Notes: generated from the letters alone by a model not told the origin. A DNA stretch of 64,000 nucleotides from Daphnia carinata (GCF_022539665.2 NC_081335.1:8618001-8682000), one strand, 5' to 3'; shown: positions 13,401 to 25,058, counted from the first letter of the stretch. Numbers and translations: made by a program.

Positions 13401-15276
13401 AAGATTACATTGCGCCTCTGGATCGACGAATCCTTGTAAGTGCACTGTTCCGCTTTTCAGTCTTGAATGAAACATCATTTTTAGTAATTTTCTTATAATT
13501 TGTAGCCAATGTATAATTCGACGTACAAGGGCGGACAAACTGCTCACGTATTACTCGCACTCGGTGCATGCACCGAAAGTCTTGATGGATCTATTAAAGT
13601 GGCTGTCGCGTCCGCCAAAAATCGAGCTGCTCGGTAAAGAAATTAAAAAAAAAAAAATATAAAAGCGTCATTAACATTACCGTTCCGTGTTGTTGCTAGC
13701 TATCTGGAAAGAATACTAGATATTTTGACAGATCAATACGAGTTGGCGATTGTGGCCTACGCCCTCCAATCGGTTAGTAGTCCAGCACAAGAAGCTGCTT
13801 TTGGCCGGTTGCACAGTTTGAGACGGGAAAGCGGTGAGTTTTTAATTTTCATTTCCCCAATTGGATAATTGGCGATGATTGAGTATAGCTCTCTTCTTTA
13901 TCGCATCCTAGATGGTATGGTGTATTGGTCCCGACAACCTGTGCCTCCCAATAAGATTCTCTACGAGAATCAGAGGCCTTTCCTTCAGCCTCGTTTGCCC
14001 ATGCATCAAGACGCTGTGGCAGTTGAGGCCACATCGTACGCTCTGCTCGTCTATTTGACTCGCGACGGCATCGGCGATCTGCAAGAAAGGGTCGTCAATT
14101 GGCTCAACACGATGCGGATGGTCGACGGCGGTTTCGTTTCCATTTACGTAAGTCATTTGAATTTTTCTTTCCTGAAATTGTGATTAGCCAGTTTTTTTTT
14201 ATTTATTAGGATAGCATCGTTGCTATGGAAGCACTCACCGAATACGCCTATCGAGCACGATTACGTGACATCACCCATATGAGCGTCGTTGTGGAAGCAT
14301 CCGCTTCGCCTGAAGCTACGCAATTGATGCAAATTAACAGCGACACGTTGGCCACTGTCCATCAAATGGATGTCTGTCCCATTTTCCTCTTTAAATAAAA
14401 AGAATAATAATCAAAAATTTACATTTAGATACCGAATGTCTGGGGTCACGTCAACGTCATTGGACGTGGAGCTGGGCAGGCTGTTTTGCAACTCAAAGTT
14501 CAATACGGCGTCGATTGGGAAGATTTGAGAGATTTTCCACGACAACGTTACTTTGATTTGTACGTGGAAGAGACGTACAGCCATTTCCGCAACAAATCTC
14601 ACATCACCGTCGATGCTTGTGTCAAGTAAATGGATTTTTCCCTTTCAAAAAGAAACGTAACTGTAACAGAATTTTGTTTAAATAGGTGGCTGGCGGTGGA
14701 TAGAGCGCCGGTGAGTGGCGCCACCACTTTAGAAGTGGAACTTCCATCCGGATACAGGATCGTTCAATCCGATGCAAATCAAGTTCTAATCCACAAAGAA
14801 TTCAATTTTCTTCGTGACGTCTTTGTAACTGATCAAAAAATCGTCTGGACCTTTGATAAAGTAGAATATTTTTACATCTTCATAGGATATTATTTTAGTA
14901 TCAATTTTACCCAACAGGTAGGGCCAGAGAGGCTCTGTTTCAATTACCTTATTCGCCGCTGGTTCCCGGTCGCCAACGGGACCATGTACCGGTCAGCCAT
15001 TGTGTACGAATCTCATTCACCTGGTAACTAAATAACTACAACATAATGGATTTTTAAATTTAAATTGTTTTGGTTTCGTCAGAGCATTTCGAAATGCAAG
15101 TGTTCAACGCGACGCCGCTATACGTCTTGGACATTTGTGAAGTGTGTGGGAGCTACCAGTGTCCATATTGCCCGTATTTTAGCGCGGCACCAGTAGTCAT
15201 TAACATCAATCCTATTGTCGTTTTCTACTCACTTTTAATATCCGCTTTTATTTACCATCACTGGTCAGCCTCCTAG
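7465..15276 (+). CDS. Macroglobulin complement-related (Mcr-like) protein, copy 2, complete
   Basis: Complete thioester-less TEP of about 1606 residues. Exons: 7465-7589, 8285-8468, 8531-8699, 8755-8828, 8884-8935, 8992-9122, 9882-10061, 10122-10613, 10676-10891, 10955-11149, 11216-11403, 11463-11623, 11694-11807, 11871-11929, 11990-12160, 12226-12456, 12508-12639, 12700-12868, 12927-13198, 13262-13435, 13506-13633, 13700-13833, 13912-14147, 14210-14371, 14429-14625, 14686-14860, 14918-15023, 15083-15276. It opens with a signal peptide (MKNSLMALLLTLGLLLICND), then the A2M first strand SFVATASRIVRPSTVYRV, macroglobulin domains, LDLa around residue 723-761, an alpha-alpha barrel in which CGEQ is replaced by RGTEAN (about residue 1035), a C-terminal receptor-binding-like domain, a CxxC-rich knot (CEVCGSYQCPYC) and a hydrophobic tail. 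The exon plan matches copy 1 except for an extra 759-bp intron. The start was chosen because it gives a signal peptide and a phase-2 exon that fits 8285. Role by family: septate junction and opsonin-like functions (inference). Confidence 0.88.
9123..9881 (+). other. Intron present in Mcr copy 2 but absent from copy 1
   Basis: The intron starts GTAAAA after a GAC codon and ends TTTAG before GTT ATC CCT. Copy 1 encodes the same protein stretch (FFEVIPIGP) in one continuous exon (979-1289). At 759 bp it is about ten times longer than the neighbouring introns. No reading frame or terminal repeat was recognised in it. Confidence 0.8.
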
Positions 15277-15478
15277 TTTTGCGAGTATTGAAACGAATTA
15301 AGTTTTTTAAAAAGAATACAGTTCTATCTTTTCGTATGAAGGCTGGAATGGTGCACTCTTCTTTCACGTATTCTTGCGCACTGGTTTACTAACACTTTTA
15401 CCACGAGCATTCACTTTTCGTTTAGTTCCAGTCATTTCAATATTCTTCCAGTCAGTATGGGAAAAGGTTAGTTTGAAA

Positions 15479-17277
15479 TTAAAAAGGTAAGAATATTTTT
15501 TGATGTACCGTGAGTGCATGAAATTCAATAGTTTCCACCATGTTAGACTGATCCGTTTGGCAGAACGAATGTGCCGGAAGCTGGAGGTAAGCAGAATGAA
15601 CTTCTTCAAAGCACCTCTCTTTCAAAGTAAACAATTCGGATTCGGTCTCTAAACGAAAAAAAAAAAAAATAGAGGGAAAAGAAAAAACCAAAGCAAAGAG
15701 ACGAATGCCTTGAGGTTCGACGACAGGGAGGCACATTGGCGATGGTAATATTACTTCTTGTGGAGCAATGCTTCGCATCAATAAACTTCCGTCGGATCCT
15801 TTAACCAAACTGAAATTCGAGCTTTTGTTTTGATTGAATAAATTCTTATTTTAGCACCTGGGGTGAGAATGAAGTAATCAATGGCCTGTTTGGCGGGCAC
15901 GAGCATGGCAAGGGCAACTAGAGTTTCTCTACTGTTGGTCCAAATCGAGGTATTAGAACAAGATACAATTTTACGATTGCCCAATTTTGATTACTTACGC
16001 TAGCCAACGTGAAAGGGAGAAAAACTGTTCGTTGTTGATTTTAGAAGCCTCTTCATCATGGGCCATTTCGCTTGCTGGTAAAAGACGTCTGGGCATTCCG
16101 TACATCAGCCATGCCGGTACACCATCACTTCTCAACCATTTGAGGATTCCTAACGTTTTGATGTTTCCATCGTCAAAGGTTCCTATTCCGTTTGAGTCGT
16201 TCCTGTCGGCGGAAATTCGATAGGGCCATCCTTTAAGGTCGTAGACTAGATCTTCGATGTCAATCCTGGTTGTCCACTCGCACCGTCCGTTGGAGTCGGT
16301 AATTTCTAGGTTCCAGTTTTTACGTTTATGCGTCAACCAAGACTAAAGGGTAAGTGAACGTGCTATCTTAATTGTTATTAACACGTGATAATCTTTTTGT
16401 ACCTTAAAAAAAAGTTTAACATCCCCTTCTTCCCCTAATTCATGCCAGACCAACTTTGGGCGCGTTTCTTGTATCGTTTCACTCTGCACCGAGGATCCAG
16501 TTGAAGCTAAATGAATTATCTTTACGTGACAATTATGAAAAACAATTTAGTGTCACAAATCTCAAACTGATTCAACTAAATACCACAACTGCATTCAACT
16601 GAGAGCACTGAACATTAGCGAGGAAGGTTCCCAATTCCTTCAGGATTTTTTCTCTGGCTACTTTGGTGACAATGATAATCTCCAGTTGAGTTGATGCAAT
16701 GCAGTACCTCTGTTAGATACAATTGTATCAAGATAAATGAGTCATATTATGATTCATATAAGATAAATCGAGGGAAAACAGGCATACACATTTTTCTTTG
16801 AATTGGTCTACAAGGTCCCCTAAAATGGATTCGAATGGCTTCTTAGATGTGTATATTGCATTCTGAATGGATAAAAATACAATAAAAGTTATTTCTTATT
16901 TAATTTAAATATGCACTGAAATTGCTAAGTTTTATACCTGGTTGGAGATTTTCAGAAGGTGCTTTAACTTTCCAAAGGAGCGTCTGAAAGATAGGTCAAG
17001 TTCAATCAAAGAGTGCATGTCCAATAAGAGCTCGAAACCTTTTTCTCCCATGAGCACCACACTCAGGAAGGCAACATTACCGCAACTACCAGCATGAGCA
17101 AGAAGAGACACTTCATACAAAGCCTGGATATAGAATAGTTTTTTAGCATCAAATTTAGACAAACCCAGACCCCAGAATTTAATTCTTTTACAAATATACC
17201 TCAGCCGAAAAACTGTAGCTTAGATCGTTATTTCCCCCGCCACGAATGTCGAAAACCACGGCACGTGCTGTTTCCAT
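15479..17277 (-). CDS. Meiosis 1-associated protein (M1AP)-like
   Basis: Minus-strand gene resembling vertebrate M1AP (meiosis 1 arrest protein; germ cells, meiotic progression). Exons from the 5' end: 17277-17200 (METARAVVFDIRGGG), 17123-16938, 16862-16788, 16709-16577 (a weak GTTGAA donor is needed for phase), 16506-16403, 16342-15999, 15931-15858, then 3' sequence to a stop at 15479. Conserved stretches recalled from the family are LEIIIVTKVAREKILKELG (human LEITILTSQPG), GDVKLFFKSWLTHK (human DIVSMEIFFKAWLHN), LRSDGVPAWLMYGMP (human LKSSGLCESLTYGLP), and LVKGSDGSLLMRS followed by an LPSP-type motif. The junction after 15858 does not close in phase with the next clear block (about 15820), so the last quarter of the model is uncertain: a missed exon or a frameshift. 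It shares a short upstream region with the divergent WDR75 gene. Confidence 0.7.
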
Positions 17278-17637
17278 CTTTGGACTTCAGTAGAAAAACA
17301 TGGAGGAGTAGGTGAAATGGAATTGAGTTGCTGGGTGACTTTAGGAGGGAAACATAAAGTAGTTTAAGGAGTACAACATGGGGCAATAGAAACTAGTTGC
17401 TTGACAGAATATTTCTTAATTATAACCAATAAGAATTTTTCTGTCTAGTGCTTTATTATTCAAAGCTTATCAACTATTTTTATTGGGAACTTCTGACTTT
17501 TTTCTTTCCAAATTATATTTGCCGCCATTTATGCGTTTCTCTTCAAGCTTATGCGGATTTTATAGTCCCCGCAAGCGCAGACTGGTATTCCTAGCAGACG
17601 AACCTTGTTCGTCTTCTTTCTCTTCGCTTGGGTAAAA
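17278..17637. promoter_or_regulatory. Shared divergent promoter region of M1AP-like and WDR75
   Basis: Start codons of the two divergent genes are only 360 bp apart (17277 minus, 17638 plus), so both promoters must lie here unless there are distant noncoding first exons. The half nearest WDR75 is richer in CTCTTC/pyrimidine tracts, typical of a ribosome-biogenesis gene. No TATA box was seen. Confidence 0.5.
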
Positions 17638-20600
17638 ATGGTGAAAATGGCGAATAAGAAAACACGTGGTCCGGATAAAGCCCAAAGTAATTCATCGAAT
17701 ATTGTGATCGAGAAACTCGAAGATGCTGCTGACATTGTTCGTCAACCACCCGTATTCACCAATGATTCCAAGTAAGATCGATTTGCTATCATCCCAAGAT
17801 GCTTTCATCTTATTTTGTTTATTACTTCATTTCCTTGACAGGTACATATGTATTGCATCCGGCCGGCAAATAGGAATTTACAGCGTCGAATCAGCGGACA
17901 AAGTTCATAGTTTGGAGGAACATACTGTTGATGTAATTGGTTTGGCAATCAAAGATGACAACAGCCTCCTGTCATGTGATGCTTCTGGGGAAATCATTGA
18001 ATGGAACATCAACAATGGAACCATGATCAAGGTTGGATTGCAGTTAGTATTTCCTCTGGTGTATAGCTAAGTATTTTTTTTTCAGAAAGTGCCGCTCGTC
18101 GTAGCTGGCATAAAAGAATTTCATTCTTTTCACTACCCTGGAAATGGCAAATTTCTGGTAGCCACACCGTCAGCATATGCTACAAACATGTCATCACTTT
18201 GGATAGTGGACAACAACACACGTCCAAGGAAACTATTTGCTGATGTTATAAGCGCACCTCATACTATTGCTTTTGGCTGCAGCCAAGGTAATGGGTCATT
18301 AGTTGTCGTAGCCCTGCAGGACTACAGTGTTGTTGTTAAAGACATTACAAATGGTGTTGATAAAAAGTAAGTTAACTACTGTGTATTTTTGAAAAGTAAC
18401 TAATTCAGAATATTTCATGTAGGCACATGACCGACCAAAGAAAGTTCACATGTGTTGCTTTACACAGTGAAAAACTCATCATGGCAACAGGAGATATTTC
18501 AGGACGTATTCTTATTTGGCATGACTTTGTTCACAAGTCTAGACCAGTGAAAACGGTTTATCACTGGCATACATTACCTGTCAACTCTGTTTGTTTTTCC
18601 ACCGAAGGTTTGTTCCTTACAATAGTTGCAAATATTTTATTATTTCTAGAACATTTTCATAATTTTTTTTTTTATATTCAGGGGAATATCTTTATAGTGG
18701 GGGATCCGAGAAAGTAATGGTAAAATGGCGACTTGGCATGTCTCGCAAACAATTTTTACCACGTATGGGATCGTCAATCAAATATATCGTGAATGCCCCG
18801 GACAACATATGCGTCGCCACATCTCACTCTGACAACGGTAATTATCGTTTGTTTAAGGTCTTTGTTGCATAACTTATTCGTTTTTCCTGTGATTTAGCAA
18901 TACGTTTCATTGATTCAACCAACAAAATCAACCGGGCCATCATTGGATTGGTTAAACATGATCCAATCCGAAGTTTCGCAGACACTGAACCAATCAAAGA
19001 ATCAGTAATGCCCACTGGCCTGGTTTTTGATCCACGAAGTCGTGGAATTTTCTTCAATGCACAAGCTGGATTCCTTCAGCTTTTTGATCCGCAAAAAAAT
19101 GCCTTAATTTTCAATGTAAAGAAATAATTCCTTCTTATAATTACCTTTGTTTTTTTTTAGTAATGAGCGATTTGAAAATTCTCGCAGATGGATGTGGCCA
19201 ACCGTAACGTACTGACCGATGAGCGTAATCTCGTAATAGGAAACGCTGAAATATTGCGAGTTGCTGTCTCGCCCACCGGCGAGTGGCTAGCAACATTAGA
19301 AGTCTGGTCAAACATGTCAGCTGGTTATCACGACATGAATTTAAAGTTTTGGCGGTATGATGCCGTTCAAGCCAACTATGAACTTAACACTGACGTAACC
19401 ATGCCGCACCAGGACCGGGTCACTGCCCTTTCCTTCCAGCCAGGATTACTAGGCACTGAAATGCCTTGTCTCGTCTCAATTGGCTGCGATCTTAAATTTA
19501 AAATTTGGCGGCTGATCGACGACACCGACATTTATCGACAGAAAGAATCCTGGTCTTGTGATGTTGCTGGAGATTTCCGTAAACTCACACCTTCAGCTCT
19601 TTCGTTTTCCGAAGATGGGTCATTAATGGCCATCGCCTTTCAAGATACTGTTACTCTATGGGATCCAACGTCCATCAACCTCAACACGACTCTCAGCCAT
19701 ACGCTCGTGCAAGAACCCATCGAGTAGTTTTAAAATTTCACTTACCTTTTTTATTTTATGATACTCATGATTTTCTCGTCTTTAGGTTAATGGAATTCGG
19801 GAGGGATCACTGCTTTCGCTACCTTGTTTGTGCCTCAAAGTCAGCCCTTTACGCTTGGGACGTAATCAGCCAAGGATTGGTTTGGAAGGTGGGACGGTTG
19901 CAAAGTTCTGTTAGGTGTTTGGTGCCTGATCCCAAATCTTGCTACATGGCAGCTGTTTTGCAAAATAGTGAAGGTGCGAAAGGCTTTATGAAGTCGCATT
20001 TGATTAATCATAATGTTTAAATTTTCTCTAATTTTTTAAATAGTGTTTGTATTTTCTCCTTCGAGTTCGAAGCCGGTACATTCTATTCCAAAAATCAACA
20101 GTTCGGAACCGATTGCGGCATTATTTGTTCCGCGTCCGAATCCATTGGCAAGTGGGCCAGAATGGCTCATAAATTCGCGACTTTTGATTGTCGATGATCA
20201 ACAAGTAAAATTATCTATTATGTGAATACTTCCCAGATAAATAATGTTATTGAATTCCAGGAATTCTTTTGTGTGGATGACGTATCCAGCTCTGGATTCA
20301 ACCAGAAACTGACGACTCCAATTTCTCACATGGACAGTTTACCTTGGACACCATTTGCTGCCATGAAAGCGCAAAAACAGATCTCTGCTGCAAAACAGTT
20401 GGTACCTGTCATTCACCAGACGAGCGGTATTCAAGGATACGAATCTGTCCAATCGGTTAGTTATTAATGTATTCATTGCAAAACATTCTGTTTTAACTCA
20501 TTATGTCTCTTATTCTGTGGCAAATGCCCTTTCATTTCATGGAATTTAGCTGTTGGAGACATCGGCTTCTGCCTTACCCCCTATGTCTAGAATTTGCAGC

Positions 20601-20798
20601 TTATTCATGAGTGACCTCATGATTAAGCATGGCCCTAAAGCGGTGACTGCAAAAGCGAACTCCGTGGATCGTACAACAACTGACTTGCCTTTATCGAACG
20701 GGCATATCGACTCTAAAACGCAAGACTTCAGTGAAGAAACAATGTTACAGAAATTATTGACATTGGATTGCCAATGGCTGGTTGAGACTGTGAAATAA
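17638..20798 (+). CDS. WDR75: WD repeat-containing protein 75 (U3 snoRNP / t-UTP subunit)
   Basis: Nucleolar WD40 protein of 722 residues, orthologous by sequence pattern to WDR75/Utp17, a t-UTP component of the small-subunit processome needed for pre-18S rRNA processing and Pol I transcription. Exons: 17638-17771, 17842-18031, 18086-18366, 18423-18607, 18682-18837, 18898-19115, 19188-19723, 19786-19973, 20044-20204, 20261-20455, 20550-20798; every phase closes. Repeats can be followed: YICIASGRQIGIYSVESADK, SLLSCDASGEIIEWNI, ATGDISGRILIWHDF, YLYSGGSEKVMVKWRL, then a second propeller with WSNMSAGYHDMNLKFWRYD, the signature of this family, and LVSIGCDLKFKIWRL. The N-terminus MVKMANKKTRGPDK is basic. 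Length is slightly below human WDR75 (830 residues), mainly at the C-terminal tail. Confidence 0.9.
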
Positions 20799-23250
20799 CT
20801 TGACACATTTTAAAATTGTCTCCTGGCTTTATTCGTTTTGATATTCTGTGCAAGAAGACAAATTCCGCCTAGAAAAATTCCAAAAAATTATCCTGTTTAT
20901 AGTCATCCTCTTCAGCAACACGGTGCTGTTAAGTGGCACTTAGGAAAAGGTAAAACAAGATAATGAATTGACTCAGAATGTTAGCTAGGTTTCTGGTAGC
21001 CAAACATTAAAAAACTTTAATTGCATGGTGCAAGGGATTAGTGCAGGAATTCCGGAGGATGATGCAGTGAAATGCAGGTGGTCATGATTAAACAGGAGAA
21101 GCAAGGTGGCTTCTACGCAAAGAGTATGTATGTGGAGGACGTCAGGAAAACTAAACATAAATTTAATATTTTACAATTAAGGGAGGGAGAACTAAAAACT
21201 TTTTGCTAATGTTTCCATCTTGGGACAATTCTACGCTCAGTTCGTGTTCAAATGTTTGTTATTTCTCGGGAAAACGGAAGATGGGAGCCATTTGGTGGGA
21301 GTGGAAATTGGACTTTGGTAGATGATTTTGCAAAAAAAAAAATTGGGCTTGACTAAAGCGACTACACGTGGCAAGGTATATTTCACGTATTGTTTGGTTG
21401 GCATTCTCATCTTATATGTGATGTTTAACAGTGACACAATCTTATTGTCATATCCACTTTGTGAAGTATAGTACTATCACATTCACAAGAACTCATTGTT
21501 CCTGTTTCGCTTGCACGTACGTATTGCTCAGACATTGTCCACATTATTCACGATGTTTTATAACAGATTCTGTCAATTTACCACTGGACAAATAATTACG
21601 GCTAGATGACGTTTTTTGTTAGTGGTTATACGCAGCAAAACTTTGCCCAAAGAGTCGGGCTTATTTCGTTCTTTGCTAAAAATTAAATATAGAAAACTAT
21701 TCGCCTTCTCATTTAAAATGAAACCAGGATCCCGAAAACAGATTTCGTTTCTACGTGTGATAAGAGTTTTAAATTAAGAATTTAAAATAGTAAAGCTAGA
21801 GCCACTGTTCTGTTTAGTTAGAAATTCATGGAAACTCCTCGTAGAACCAAAGTTGGTGTTTAATTTTGATTTTACCGATAGCTTTAATCAAATTCCAAGT
21901 CAAGAGTTTTGTTGGACCTGGTTGGGCCATTGGGCTTATTTTATTTTATATTTTTTTTTTCTTTCTAAGGTTTTTGGTCCCGATCTGGCAACGCCACTGG
22001 AATAACTATTCGTCTGCAGTGCTTCCGCCATTGTAAATGTGGTATTGGTGACGAAGCACCTCCTGACACCGTTATTCGTTTTTTAAAACTCTTATTACTT
22101 TAATGTCTTTTTTGAATTATTTGGGTCCTAAATCAGAAACACCCTATTCACGTTATTTTTTCCAATTTTACGTACTCGTACATTTAGTTGATTATAGAAA
22201 AAACTTGCCTTCACACTAATGCTTTTGCCTCGTTGAAGCGTGTGAACATGCCAATCCGTCCTTGCCTCGGCCGAAGCCTTTTTGTCAAAAATTTAGAATT
22301 TTCGATTTAAACGTATCTCGTAAAAGCATTCTAGCATGTGTCAAGCCACAAATTACAGGAATGGCATGGTCCCCTTTTGGTTGTCGAGCATTGCCTACAC
22401 CCTCCGTAGTTGATCCAGGTAAAGCTTTTCCATTATGGAATATGTTCACCTTTTTGTTTTTGTTTCTGTTGCTGGAACAAGTGACTCCATGGAGGTGAAG
22501 CGTGAATTGGGCATTTGATTTATCATCTGTTGGTCGACGTGGAAAACCAGGAATTGGTAAGAATGAAAAGAATGCATCGTTAACATCTCAACTTTTGCTA
22601 TTTTGTCTATTTGCTAGGACCAAAAGTTTATTCCCACATTCATCCTTGGAATTCTGGGATGATAGCTGTTGTCGCGATACATTCTCTTCGGGTCGTTAGT
22701 GAGGTTCCAGAAAGCAGCTTTCCAAGAGCAAGAATCTGATTCAAGTGCTGGCCAGCCCAATATAGATTGTTTAACTTTGTTTTCATGCTTTGGTGGTGAA
22801 AATGAATTATATTGGAAGTTAAAATTTTTTAAAGCTATTTGTCGACTAGTGAGATGCCAGTTGTGAAGAGTTACAGAAATGTAGGAACAGAGCAATTTGA
22901 AAAATACTTGGATTGACTTAGGAAAAACTACTTGAGTTGATGCTTAAAACATTAGAGTTTGCAATGGCAGAAAGTTAAAGTGTGTTGTTGAGAAAGTGAT
23001 TTGCACATCATATTCTATGTTAAGTAATTGTTGCCTTTGGATCACTCAATGATAATTCAAGTTGGCATATCTTGAAATTGATTTCTTCTTAGATACTAAA
23101 AATAAATACACAAAGATATAATTGGAATTGGTTTTGTATTGTCCCACCTCCACCCACAATTCCTCCACTATTTACAAGTAACACATAACATACACAAATA
23201 AATAGTTACATACATACATAAATAGACACATACACAAATACAAACACTTA
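20799..23250. other. Intergenic region, no gene assigned
   Basis: AT-rich sequence without a convincing long frame. Between 22217 and 22740 there are short frames flanked by plausible splice sites (one ending VVDPG before GTAAAG at about 22420, another GPKVYSHIHPWNSGM ending at a TGA near 22740). I could not join them in phase or match them to a family, so they are not called. Short CATA/ACAC-rich simple repeats lie at 23190-23245. Confidence 0.4.
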
Positions 23251-23589
23251 AGCTAACCCGTTGGCTGCCAAGCCATTACAACCCTTAGGTTGTTCTTCTA
23301 CAATAGCTACCATCGCTTCAGATGGAACACGATGCAAGGGGGACTTGTCTTTCGACAAGTCCCGGGCTGACTTGATGGTGGAAACCTTTATGGGAATGCA
23401 CACCCCGGGTTATTCCACCATCAAATCGACAAAGAGAAGGCCCTGCTGGTGCATTGCCTAAAAGCGCCCGAAGGCGCAGGCGACTGCCCTACCCCAATAG
23501 GTGATCAACCTAGGGGTAGAACAGCGCCGCCGGTCCCTACAGCTACAAAAAAAATGGGAGAAAAATGGGTGGCAGCCAACGGGTTAGCT
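23251..23589. mobile_element. 339-bp inverted-repeat element tiled with hairpins
   Basis: The ends are perfect 20-bp inverted repeats (AGCTAACCCGTTGGCTGCCA at 23251-23270, its complement at 23570-23589), each flanked by TA. The interior holds consecutive palindromes: 23278-23293 (6-bp stem), 23310-23325 (5-bp), 23340-23363 (10-bp stem with TTTC loop), 23372-23383 pairing with 23413-23424 (12 bp), 23464-23477 (5-bp stem, CGAA loop), 23489-23495 with 23513-23519 (7 bp, enclosing a further 4-bp stem). No meaningful protein is encoded. The TA flanks suggest a Tc1/mariner-type MITE, but the hairpin density suggests a folded RNA or ssDNA element. Its class is unknown. Confidence 0.6.
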
Positions 23590-23646
23590 TACAATACACT
23601 ACACAGCAAGACAAAACAAAACAATACCAACAAGGCGCGGCTCCAC

Positions 23647-23731
23647 GATGACGGGGATGAGGCGATGACGGGGATGAGGCGATGACGGGGATGAGGCGAT
23701 GACGGGGATGAGGCGATGACGGGGATGAGGC
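23647..23731. repeat. 17-bp minisatellite, five copies
   Basis: Tandem units GATGACGGGGATGAGGC repeat head to tail without variation. It lies just after the inverted-repeat element and runs into the related 14/20-bp array. Long frames on both strands here are by-products of the repeat and not genes. Confidence 0.9.
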
Positions 23732-23806
23732 GAAGACGAGGGCGACCAGAGACGATTAGCTCGATGATGGCAAGACAAAGACGGCAACGCGAAGACAGCG
23801 AGGCGA

Positions 23807-24097
23807 AGGCGGCGAGGCGATGGCGAGGCGAAGGCGGCGAGGCGAAGGCGGCGAGGCGAAGGCGGCGAGGCGATGGCGAGGCGAAGACGGCAAGGCGAAG
23901 ACAGCGAGGCGAAGACGGCAAGGCGAAGACAGCGAGGCGAGGCGAAGGCGGCGAGGCGATGGCGAAGACGGCGAGGCGATGGCGAAGACGGCGAGGCGAT
24001 GGCGAAGACGGCGAGGCGATGGCGAAGACGGCGAGGCGATGACGAAGACGGCGAGGCGATGACGAAGACGGCGAGGCGATGGCGAAGACGGCGAGGA
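23807..24097. repeat. G-rich compound minisatellite
   Basis: The array is built from the short units GAAGGCGGCGAGGC and GAAGACGGCAAGGC followed by 20-bp units GATGGCGAAGACGGCGAGGC (at least seven, some with GATGACG). All share the GGCGAGGC core. It is open in several frames (Ala/Arg/Glu/Gly-rich) because the unit has no stops, not because it is coding. Confidence 0.9.
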
Positions 24098-24099
24098 GA

Positions 24100-24994
24100 A
24101 AATGGGGTGCGGGACAGGATTCATTTCTTTTTCAATATCAATCTGTATTAAAAAAGAAAAGAAATTAGACGTAAGAACAATAGCATAATCATGGTCACCT
24201 TCACTGAGAAACTCTTAGAAAAAACAGAAAAACAAATAAAATTTGTAAAAGGAAAAGAAATACACTACACGGTAATCAAACAGTTTTCCATTGGCATCCT
24301 ACTTGTAACAGTAACATTTAATGACCTATTGTGTTATTGAGCTTTTTTCATTGAGTAAAGATTCTGAAAGTCAAGAGAGAAAATCTACTAAAGATAAGTT
24401 GTATGCGGAACTCAAAGATGAAAACTATTACTAATTCCATAATCCTTCTCAATGTAAATCTGCAACTATCAGATATCTAGAATAATAAGAGAACACCCAG
24501 TGAGCTTGGGTTTGAAAACAGCACACTACATCTTTTCGAGTCATTTGACATTGACATTGGGATGGACTTATTTGAAAGCAATGCTCCCATGGTAAAATTC
24601 AAATAATTAATTTTTGTTTTCTATGCTCTGCCGAGGAATAATTTGACATTAAAGTAAAATTAAAACTAAAGATTAAATTTCATAAAGAACATGAGCATTT
24701 TTCTTGGTCGCAATCCAAGTCCAACTTTAAGATGACTTGTTCACACAATGTCATCTAACTATTTCTACTTATTATGCTAAAATAAAATGCCTGCCTTATA
24801 GTTATGGTCATTGTTAACTTACTTGATGCTGTAAACGCACGAAAAACACGATAAAACACAAAATCAGCGAAGAAAAGGTTCTTGTTACTTCCAGTCCGCC
24901 ATTGCAGACATAGCAGACGACGGTTTCGTTCAATTTTTTCAATTTTATTCCGAATTAATGAAAATATAATATTAAAAAAAATATAATATTTAAA
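24100..24994. other. Intergenic region, nothing recognised
   Basis: AT-rich, no convincing coding frame, repeat boundary or RNA gene seen. Confidence 0.4.
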
Positions 24995-25058
24995 GGGTAT
25001 CGAACTCGTGACCACCGCATTAAGTGCCCTACGCTCTAACCTACTAATCTAGAATGAC
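24995..25058 (-). repeat. tRNA-derived remnant (pseudogene or SINE head)
   Basis: On the minus strand the sequence has an A-box-like TAGATTAGTAGG and a B-box-like GAGTTCGATACC at tRNA spacing, with a TTAGAGCG segment shared with the Ile-AAT gene at 42788. The acceptor arms do not pair and the T stem is broken, so it cannot be a working tRNA. Confidence 0.55.

Noticed and set aside
22217-22740. Small spliced gene suggested by two frames (…VVDPG and GPKVYSHIHPW…)
   Set aside because: The middle segment does not join in phase and no family could be named.
23261-23461. 66-codon frame inside the hairpin element
   Set aside because: It runs through palindromes and shows no domain, leader or splice partner.
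23248-23593. piggyBac-type element with TTAA target sites
   Set aside because: TTAA is present at the left end only; the right flank is TTAC, so TA is the only shared flank.
23716-24151. Long open frames on both strands rich in Arg/Ala/Glu or Ser/Pro/Leu
   Set aside because: They are by-products of the stop-free minisatellite units and exist in several frames at once.
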